5,076 nt of DNA from Bacteroidota bacterium (lineage in GTDB: Bacteria > Bacteroidota > Bacteroidia > Chitinophagales > UBA2359): NCBI GenBank assembly GCA_020627525.1, contig JAHDGP010000341.1, positions 1 to 5,076 of the forward strand, given 5' to 3'. This document shows positions 1-5,076 of this stretch, in pieces. Within the stretch, counting starts at the first letter, position 1. Every line of letters begins with the position of its first letter. The notes under the pieces are model-generated. The model saw only the letters and a program-made list of their open reading frames with translations, did not search any database and had not been told where the DNA came from. The translations under genes and the position numbers were made by a program.

Positions 1-726
1 ATTATCTTTTTGCTATTGATAATGATCTCCTGTAAACAAGCTGATACAAGCGTAGTTAAAGCATTAAAGGATTCAAATGACTACCTAAAAGATGTATTTC
101 GGTATAAATATAGGACGCTTAATAATGGACTCGAAGAAGCAGGTTTACAAACTTATGCTGACAAAATTCAACTAATTTATCGAAGGTTTAATGATTTTGA
201 GGTTTACCTTGAAAAGAAAATGCTGAATGAAACAGATTTGACAAAATTTCAAACGGAGTTAGATGTTTTATTAGCTGATTTGAAACTTAAGAATGATTAT
301 CCCAACTTAAAAAGTCGAATCAGTAAATATCCTAATTTAGAAGTTAAGGGTAAAAATGAAATTTTACAAAATGAATATTTAAAATTCAAAATTGATTTGT
401 TGACAAAAATAGCCAGAAGGTTAACAATTTATGATAACATTCTTTATGATCCTAAGGCAGTAATTGAAATGCATAAAAGAAAGTTTAGTAAATCGGATTC
501 AGTTAAGTTTAATGTAAATTTGGAAGTTGTAGAATATAATATTATCAATAAAATAAATGATATTGAAATTTTAAAGCCTGCGAAAATTGAATTTATTGGT
601 TTTAACGAAATTTATATCCCTAAACCTAAAATTGGATTGAATGAAATAAAAGGACGTATTTCATATTACAATAATAGAGGTGAAATTTCCGAGATTGAAT
701 TTGAAGATCATTTTCAAGTAGAATAA
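1..726 (+). CDS. Lipoprotein of unknown function (5' end cut by window edge)
   Basis: The reading frame is open from base 1 to the TAA at 724-726 (241 visible residues). It begins inside a signal peptide: IIFLLLIMISC, with the probable lipidated cysteine at bases 31-33. A TTG at base 10 could be read as a start, but it would leave a very short hydrophobic segment with no positively charged n-region, so the true start must lie upstream of the window. The residues before the cysteine (M-I-S-C) fit a lipobox only loosely. After the signal comes a charged, probably helical region of about 140 residues rich in Lys, Glu, Leu and Asn. The last 70 or so residues alternate hydrophobic and polar positions and look beta-rich. 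The mature protein would be anchored at the cell envelope. I do not recognise the family. It ends 13 bases before the hydrolase gene, so co-transcription is possible, but nothing ties its function to the downstream genes. Confidence 0.8.
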   Translation: MIFLLLIMISCKQADTSVVKALKDSNDYLKDVFRYKYRTLNNGLEEAGLQTYADKIQLIYRRFNDFEVYLEKKMLNETDLTKFQTELDVLLADLKLKNDYPNLKSRISKYPNLEVKGKNEILQNEYLKFKIDLLTKIARRLTIYDNILYDPKAVIEMHKRKFSKSDSVKFNVNLEVVEYNIINKINDIEILKPAKIEFIGFNEIYIPKPKIGLNEIKGRISYYNNRGEISEIEFEDHFQVE

Positions 727-739
727 TGTAAATTTGCAA

Positions 740-1537
740 ATGGATACAGAGATAAATATGAACGATCTAATCGGTCATTCTAACATTTTATTCGTGGTTT
801 TGGATGCCCTTCGTTACGATGTTGCACAAGAGCAATTTACAAAAGGAAACCTTACAAATTTTCAAATATATTTACCCAAAACAGGTTGGGAAAAAAGATA
901 TACTCCTGGCTCCTTTACCTATCCAGCACACAAAGCTTTTTTTGCAGGATTTTTACCAACCAAAATTGGCGTCAAAATCACTCCTCGCTTGTTTGCAGCA
1001 GATTTTCAAGGCAGTCAATCCACTACCAAAAATACTTTTCTTTTTAGTGAAAATAATATTGTTAAAGCATTGCAAAATAGGTACTACAAAACCTGCTGTA
1101 TTGGAGGAGTAGGCTTTTTTAGTCAGCGAACAGAAATAAGCAAAGAGTTTCCCAACCTTTTTGAAGAGAGCTTTTGGTCGGAAGAAACAGGAGTAACAAA
1201 CAAAGATTCTACAAAATTTCAGTTTGAAATAGCAAAAAAATGGTTGTCTAAAATAGAACAAAACTTTTTCTTATTTTTAAATGTTTCAGCAATCCATCAG
1301 CCCAACTATTTTTATTCGAGATCAGAAAATAGGGATGATAAAGAAAGCCACGCAGCTGCTTTGCATTATGTAGATCAACAATTGCCATATCTAATGAATG
1401 CAGTCAAAGACAAAGGCGAATGTTTTTGCATAATTTGTGCTGATCACGGAACAGCCTATGGAGAAGATGGGCATTGGGGTCACCGCAACGCACACCCCTC
1501 CGTAATGCAAGTTCCTTACACGCATTTTAAAATTTAA
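740..1537 (+). CDS. STM4013-type hydrolase, alkaline phosphatase/sulfatase superfamily
   Basis: The 265-residue protein has the metal-site layout of the alkaline phosphatase superfamily: D22 in LDALRYD, H186 in SAIHQP, D235-H236 in CADHG, and H245/H248 in GHWGH. The segment T60-YPAHKAFFAGFLPTKIG lines up with the sulfatase signature C-x-P-S-R...TG...P..G, placing T60 where sulfatases carry the formylglycine cysteine. This points to a threonine nucleophile, as in phosphoethanolamine transferases, rather than a sulfatase. There is no signal peptide or membrane segment, so it should act in the cytoplasm. Its length and its end (QVPYTHFKI) match my recollection of the STM4013 family, normally found beside two radical SAM genes as here. 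The substrate is unknown. ATG at 740 is preferred over an in-frame TTG at 734; ATG at 758 (MNDLIGHS...) is also plausible, because the conserved domain starts only just after it. Sulfatase would be a misleading name. Confidence 0.88.
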   Translation: MDTEINMNDLIGHSNILFVVLDALRYDVAQEQFTKGNLTNFQIYLPKTGWEKRYTPGSFTYPAHKAFFAGFLPTKIGVKITPRLFAADFQGSQSTTKNTFLFSENNIVKALQNRYYKTCCIGGVGFFSQRTEISKEFPNLFEESFWSEETGVTNKDSTKFQFEIAKKWLSKIEQNFFLFLNVSAIHQPNYFYSRSENRDDKESHAAALHYVDQQLPYLMNAVKDKGECFCIICADHGTAYGEDGHWGHRNAHPSVMQVPYTHFKI

Positions 1538-1582
1538 TTGTAAAATATTCAAAAAGACAAAAGGACACTATACAAATTTTGT

Positions 1583-1590
1583 TACCTTTG
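1583..1590 (+). promoter_or_regulatory. Candidate Bacteroidota -7 promoter box before the first radical SAM gene
   Basis: TACCTTTG matches the Bacteroidota -7 consensus TAnnTTTG and lies in the only sizeable gap of the window (1538-1626). Transcription would start near base 1597-1600, giving a leader of roughly 30 bases before the ATG at 1627. I could not find a convincing -33 TTG at the usual spacing, so this is a one-box match. The rest of the gap is A-rich and contains no hairpin followed by a T-run, so I see no terminator after the hydrolase gene. If real, the promoter could transcribe the two radical SAM genes and the WGR genes separately from the hydrolase. Confidence 0.42.
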
Positions 1591-1626
1591 AGAGAACAGC
1601 AACAACAATTAGAGTACAACTTTTTT

Positions 1627-2919
1627 ATGGAAACCCAACAACTAAATGTTTACGAGCAATATACATATAGCTACCCACACAAACACGCTTACAGAAAGTT
1701 AGAAAAACCTATAGATTTAAACAAGGTTTGGGAGCGAGAAGATACCTCCAACCTCTTTGCTTATGTCCACATTCCTTTTTGTGAAATGCGATGCGGTTTT
1801 TGCAATCTTTTCACCATTGCCAACCCAAAAGAAGGCGTTGATAGGTATTTAAATGCACTACAAAGAGAAGCTTTAGAGTATAAAAAATCTATTCCAAATA
1901 TACAGTTTGAAGAATACGCAATAGGAGGGGGAACACCAACATTTTTAGAAGAAGATGAATTGGCAAAAATGCTATCTATTTTTAAAAATGATCTGGGCGT
2001 AAATACACAATCGAAATACGGAAGCATAGAAGCCTCTCCAAAATCCATTAACAAAGAAAAAATACATTTAATTGAAGAGTTTGGTATTGACCGAATCAGT
2101 ATGGGGGTGCAGTCTTGGATAGAAGAAGAAACAAAATTATTAGGTCGTCCGCAATCTGTAAATGCAGTTGTAAGGGCGGTTGAAGATATTGCTTCATCAA
2201 AAGTGCCAGAATTTAATTTAGACTTAATTTATGGCATTCATTCTCAAACAAAAGAATCGTGGTTGTATTCGATAGACAGAACATTAGAATATAGTCCAAC
2301 CGAAATTTTCTTATACCCACTTTACACACGAGCTTTGACAGGATTGGCTAAAATGCAACATTCAAACGAAGACAATCGACTATATTTGTTTAGAATAGGT
2401 AGAGACTATTTATTGGAAAATGGATACATGCAAACTTCAATGCGATGCTTTAGAAGAGCAGACGCACCGATTATAAAAAATAATTATACATCTACAAAAG
2501 ATGGAATGATTGGAATAGGAGCAGGCGCACGTTCCTATACTCAAAATTTGCATTACAGCTCAAATTATGCAGTAAGCAGAAAAGCAACAAAAAACATTAT
2601 AAATGAGTATAGTTTAAAAGAAGAATTTACAACCATAGATTATGGATTTTATTTAAAGGAAGAAGAACAATTGATACGATTTTTGGTAAAATCATTGATT
2701 GATGGAGGATGTTTGAACAAAGAAGCATTTAGAACTAGGTTTGGAAAAGATATTTCAACTATAAATATAATTCAAAGGCTTTTTGATTTTAACTGGCTTG
2801 AAGAAAATGAGGACTACTTGCAATTGAATAAGAGCGGAATGGAAATGGAAGATGCAATCGGACCAATGTTGTTTTCGGAAAATGTAAAATTCTTAATGAG
2901 TGAATATAATTTGACTTGA
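1627..2919 (+). CDS. STM4012-type radical SAM protein, HemN/HemW-like fold
   Basis: The 430-residue protein has the radical SAM cluster motif C52-x3-C56-x2-C59 inside HIPFCEMRCGFC, which binds a [4Fe-4S] cluster and SAM. HemN-type landmarks follow in order: GGGTPT (100-105), SIEASPKSI (133-141), RISMGVQSW (156-164), FNLDLIYGI (196-204) and GIGAGARSY (296-304). A C-terminal region from about residue 345 resembles the HemN tail domain. The place where HemW has its heme-ligand HNxxYW motif reads SMRCFRRADAP, so neither heme chaperone nor coproporphyrinogen oxidase activity should be assumed. Automatic annotation will probably call it oxygen-independent coproporphyrinogen III oxidase. The neighbouring STM4013- and STM4011-type genes support the STM4012 assignment. 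ATG 1627 is preferred to an in-frame TTG at 1579: the TTG would add a 16-residue glutamine-rich stretch, and it lies upstream of the promoter box at 1583. No Shine-Dalgarno sequence is visible. The substrate is unknown. Confidence 0.9.
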   Translation: METQQLNVYEQYTYSYPHKHAYRKLEKPIDLNKVWEREDTSNLFAYVHIPFCEMRCGFCNLFTIANPKEGVDRYLNALQREALEYKKSIPNIQFEEYAIGGGTPTFLEEDELAKMLSIFKNDLGVNTQSKYGSIEASPKSINKEKIHLIEEFGIDRISMGVQSWIEEETKLLGRPQSVNAVVRAVEDIASSKVPEFNLDLIYGIHSQTKESWLYSIDRTLEYSPTEIFLYPLYTRALTGLAKMQHSNEDNRLYLFRIGRDYLLENGYMQTSMRCFRRADAPIIKNNYTSTKDGMIGIGAGARSYTQNLHYSSNYAVSRKATKNIINEYSLKEEFTTIDYGFYLKEEEQLIRFLVKSLIDGGCLNKEAFRTRFGKDISTINIIQRLFDFNWLEENEDYLQLNKSGMEMEDAIGPMLFSENVKFLMSEYNLT

Positions 2920-2934
2920 TAATTAGAAAAATTA

Positions 2935-3789
2935 TTGAATAAAAACATCAACATATTATACCGCGGTCCTTTGGAAAGTTGCAATTATGATTGCAAATAT
3001 TGTCCCTTTGCAAAAAAGAAAAATAGCAGGGCAGAATTGCAGTATGACAAAGAATGTTTGAATAAATTTGTCAACTGGTTGCCCTCGCAATCTTATAATT
3101 TTGGTTTGCTATTCACTCCCTGGGGAGAAGCATTGATTCGTAGATATTACCAAGAAGCGCTCATTAAATTGAGTCATTTTGAAAATGTAAACAAAGTAGC
3201 CATTCAAACCAATTTATCCAGTTCTCTGAGATGGCTTGAAAGAGCAAGTAAAAAACACATTGCTTTGTGGACAACGTTTCATCCAACAGAAATATCCGTT
3301 GATAAATTTTTAGATAAATGCAATCAGCTTTCAGAACTAGAAGTGAATTTTAGCGTTGGAATTGTAGGAAAGAAAGAGCACTTCGAGTTTGCGGAGCAAT
3401 TGCGAGGAGCATTGCCAAATTCAACGTATATTTGGGTAAATGCATATAAGCGAGAAGCAAACTATTATTCAAATGAAGATGTTGAATTTTTAAATAGCAT
3501 TGATCCACATTTCAACTTAAATAATACCATTTACAAGAGTTTAGGAAAAGCCTGTTTTGCGGGCGAGTCCAGTATGTCAATAGATGGAGAAGGGAATGTA
3601 AACAGGTGTCATTTTATTAAAGAAAAAATAGGAAACATTTACGAACAATCATTAGAAAAAATATTGAAGCCAAATAATTGTAGTAAGAATGAATGCAGAT
3701 GTTACATTGGCTATATGAATTTAAAAGAACTTGAATTAAATAAAATTTACGGAAATAAAATTTTAGAACGAATTCCCCAAAAAATATAA
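2935..3789 (+). CDS. STM4011-type radical SAM protein with C-terminal cysteine-rich segment
   Basis: The 284-residue protein opens directly into its catalytic motif: ILYRGPLESC16-x3-C20-x2-C23-PF, a radical SAM CX3CX2C site. PWGEAL (62-67) stands where the SAM-binding GGEP-like motif is expected, followed by QTNLS (91-95) and TTFHPTE (113-119) on later barrel strands. The C-terminus has five more cysteines, C207, C225, C249, C254 and C256, in a G-x-V-x-x-C-x-F...GNI context, resembling the auxiliary-cluster SPASM/twitch region of peptide- and protein-modifying radical SAM enzymes. The start is TTG at 2935. The frame has a stop at 2920-2922, and no ATG or GTG lies between it and the cluster motif, so TTG is effectively forced. 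The gene follows the STM4012-type gene by 15 bases, which implies co-transcription. Family assignment is from the recalled N-terminal pattern plus context. The substrate is unknown. Confidence 0.88.
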   Translation: MNKNINILYRGPLESCNYDCKYCPFAKKKNSRAELQYDKECLNKFVNWLPSQSYNFGLLFTPWGEALIRRYYQEALIKLSHFENVNKVAIQTNLSSSLRWLERASKKHIALWTTFHPTEISVDKFLDKCNQLSELEVNFSVGIVGKKEHFEFAEQLRGALPNSTYIWVNAYKREANYYSNEDVEFLNSIDPHFNLNNTIYKSLGKACFAGESSMSIDGEGNVNRCHFIKEKIGNIYEQSLEKILKPNNCSKNECRCYIGYMNLKELELNKIYGNKILERIPQKI

Positions 3790-3798
3790 TTGAAGACT

Positions 3799-4926
3799 AT
3801 GAATGTACAACTTATTTACCAAGATGAAACCAGCAACAAGTTTTGGAACATCGTTGTAGAAGGAAATAAATATACTTTTACTTACGGACGTATAGGAAGC
3901 GAAGGCTCTACTAAGGACAAAGAGTTTGCTGATGAAGCTACTGCATTAAAAGCTGCTCAAAAAATGGTATCTGCAAAGATGAAAAAAGGCTATAAATTGG
4001 CAATAATGGATCTCAAAGATGTGGTCAGAGACAATTATACATTTGCAGGTAAAATAATAAAATCATTCGGTTCAAAACTGGAACCTGAAACTGCCGTAAA
4101 AGTTTCTTCTGGTTATGATGATGAAGTTCGTATAAATGAAAAGTTAGATAAATTGGCAAAACAGCCAAACATTGCAGAAATGGATACCTTAGTGATTGGC
4201 GAATGGAATGAAGCAGCAGAAGGAGAAGGTTGTGATGATGTATTGGAAAAAATAGTTGAACTCAAAGATTCATTTTCAGGTTTAAAGCATTTGTTTGTTG
4301 GAGATATGAACTATGAAGAATGTGAAATGTCCTGGATTATTCAAGCCAACTACAAATATATTTATGAACACTTTCCCAACTTGGAAACACTGGGTATAAG
4401 AGGAGGAGAAAGTTTGGTATTGGATAAAATAAATTTACCAAAATTAAAAAACCTGGTAATTGAAACAGGAGGCTTGGATACAAGAGTTGTCAAACAAATC
4501 ATAGATTCAGAATTGAAAGGTTTGGAGCATTTAGAGATTTGGTTGGGAACAGGTAATTATGGTGGCAATGTGAAAATTGAAGATTTAAAACCCATCTTAA
4601 ATGGTAATTATCCAAACTTGAAATATCTAGGGTTGAAAAATTATGACTTTGAAGGTGAGGTTGCAAAAGCCTTACAAGGAGCAAGTATATTAAATTCTTT
4701 AGAGATTTTAGATTTGTCAATGGGTATTTTAAAAGATGATGGAGCTGAGGCATTGTATAATAACGATGCGTTGTTAAAATTAAAACACATAAATTGTCGT
4801 CACCACTTTATCTCTGATGAATGGGTGAAAAAATTAGAGACGAAGTTTGCTGAACAAAAAATCAACTTAGCTGATCAGGAAGATTCTGAAGATGGAGATT
4901 ACTTTTTCGTTGAAATTGGAGAATAA
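3799..4926 (+). CDS. WGR domain fused to STM4015-type leucine-rich-repeat protein
   Basis: Residues 1 to about 70 of the 375-residue product form a WGR domain: FWNI (15-18), a YGRIGSEG core (29-36) with Tyr in place of the usual Trp, and the closing KKGYKL (62-67). WGR domains, known from PARPs and bacterial regulators, can bind nucleic acid, but no ADP-ribosyltransferase domain is present. From about residue 82 (FAGKII) to the end the protein resembles the STM4015 family: GLKHLFVGD (161-169), EECEMSWI (173-180), FPNLETLGIRGG (192-203), NLVIETGGL (218-226), LEIWLGTGNYGG (245-256), NLKYLGL (273-279) and LEILDLSMG (301-309), about eight LRR-like units, then an acidic tail (DYFFVEIGE). LRRs usually serve as protein-binding surfaces. 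ATG 3799 is chosen over TTG 3790 because the downstream paralogue begins at the equivalent ATG. It follows the radical SAM gene by nine bases. No signal peptide; probably cytoplasmic. Its role as substrate, scaffold or sensor is unknown. Confidence 0.87.
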   Translation: MNVQLIYQDETSNKFWNIVVEGNKYTFTYGRIGSEGSTKDKEFADEATALKAAQKMVSAKMKKGYKLAIMDLKDVVRDNYTFAGKIIKSFGSKLEPETAVKVSSGYDDEVRINEKLDKLAKQPNIAEMDTLVIGEWNEAAEGEGCDDVLEKIVELKDSFSGLKHLFVGDMNYEECEMSWIIQANYKYIYEHFPNLETLGIRGGESLVLDKINLPKLKNLVIETGGLDTRVVKQIIDSELKGLEHLEIWLGTGNYGGNVKIEDLKPILNGNYPNLKYLGLKNYDFEGEVAKALQGASILNSLEILDLSMGILKDDGAEALYNNDALLKLKHINCRHHFISDEWVKKLETKFAEQKINLADQEDSEDGDYFFVEIGE

Positions 4927-4937
4927 TTGTACTACTT

Positions 4938-5076
4938 ATGAATGTTGAGCTTATTTATGAATTCGATGCTTTTACCAAATTTTGGAACATTTCTGTAAAA
5001 GATAATGAAATAATAATTCATTCAGGAAGATTTGGGGATGGAGGAGAATATAAAAAGCAAACATTTGAAAATGAAA
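4938..5076 (+). CDS. Second WGR-domain protein, paralogue of the preceding gene (3' end cut by window edge)
   Basis: ATG at 4938 opens a frame that stays open to the window edge (46 full codons): MNVELIYEFDAF, then KFWNI, then a SGRFGDGG core, which is the WGR signature with Ser in place of Trp. Aligned without gaps to the preceding WGR-LRR protein, 20 of 46 residues are identical, including MNV.LIY, KFWNI, GR.G..G and the following K and F. It starts 11 bases after the previous stop codon, so it is very likely in the same transcript. Whether it also continues into an STM4015-type LRR region, or carries a different C-terminal domain, cannot be seen. No Shine-Dalgarno sequence is visible. Confidence 0.85.
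   Translation, partial: MNVELIYEFDAFTKFWNISVKDNEIIIHSGRFGDGGEYKKQTFENE

Noticed and set aside
729..736. TAAATTTG as a second -7 promoter box before the hydrolase gene
   Set aside because: It matches TAnnTTTG, but transcription would begin at or just after the ATG at 740, leaving only the later ATG at 758 usable, and no TTG sits at normal -33 spacing. A chance match in AT-rich DNA is likely.
953..1261. Minus-strand frame of about 100 codons inside the hydrolase gene
   Set aside because: It is fully opposite a gene with intact catalytic motifs and has a composition typical of reverse-complement shadow frames. The same holds for minus-strand frames at 1761-2054 and 4499-4753 and the plus-strand frame at 804-1112.
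740..1537. Annotation as a sulfatase
   Set aside because: The residue aligned with the formylglycine cysteine is threonine, there is no export signal, and the length and context match the STM4013 type.
1579..1626. N-terminal extension of the first radical SAM protein from TTG 1579
   Set aside because: The extension is a low-complexity glutamine-rich stretch not expected in the family, and the putative promoter box lies inside it.
1538..1626. Short precursor peptide gene or terminator in the intergenic gap
   Set aside because: No short frame with a sensible start and a core-like peptide was found, and no stem-loop followed by a T-run. The T-run just before 1627 has no stem in front of it.
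1627..2919. Annotation as coproporphyrinogen III oxidase (HemN) or heme chaperone HemW
   Set aside because: The fold and cluster motif match, but the HemW HNxxYW heme-ligand motif is replaced by SMRCFRRADAP, and the neighbours are not heme genes. The STM4012-type assignment fits better.
3799..4926. PARP-like ADP-ribosyltransferase suggested by the WGR domain
   Set aside because: The part after the WGR domain is leucine-rich repeats. No catalytic domain of that family can be seen.

Overview
The window looks like Bacteroidota chromosome. It is AT-rich, has a lipoprotein with no obvious Shine-Dalgarno context, and shows almost no Shine-Dalgarno sequences before its genes. The one good promoter candidate has the Bacteroidota -7 form TAnnTTTG (TACCTTTG at 1583-1590). 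A genus cannot be named from the sequence. All six genes lie on the + strand with short gaps (8 to 89 bases), and no gene-free stretch exceeds 100 bases.

Layout: (1) bases 1-726 are the 3' part of an unrecognised lipoprotein gene whose start lies before the window. (2) 740-1537 encodes an alkaline-phosphatase/sulfatase-superfamily hydrolase of the type known from Salmonella STM4013. (3) After an 89-base gap with a probable promoter, 1627-2919 encodes a HemN-like radical SAM protein of the STM4012 type. (4) 2935-3789 encodes a second, shorter radical SAM protein of the STM4011 type with a cysteine-rich C-terminus. (5) 3799-4926 encodes a WGR domain fused to a leucine-rich-repeat domain of the STM4015 type. 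(6) 4938 to the window edge is the start of a second WGR protein, a diverged tandem paralogue of gene 5.

Genes 2-5 correspond to four of the five members of the uncharacterised STM4011-STM4015 gene set. Here the set has the order 4013-4012-4011-4015, the LRR member carries an added WGR domain, and a second WGR protein follows. The family assignments come from remembered sequence patterns, not from a search. The set combines two radical SAM enzymes, a phosphatase-like hydrolase with a threonine at the nucleophile position, and a repeat protein that may bind partners or nucleic acid. This suggests a modification pathway whose substrate and product are unknown. The fifth member (STM4014 type) is not in the window and may lie downstream.
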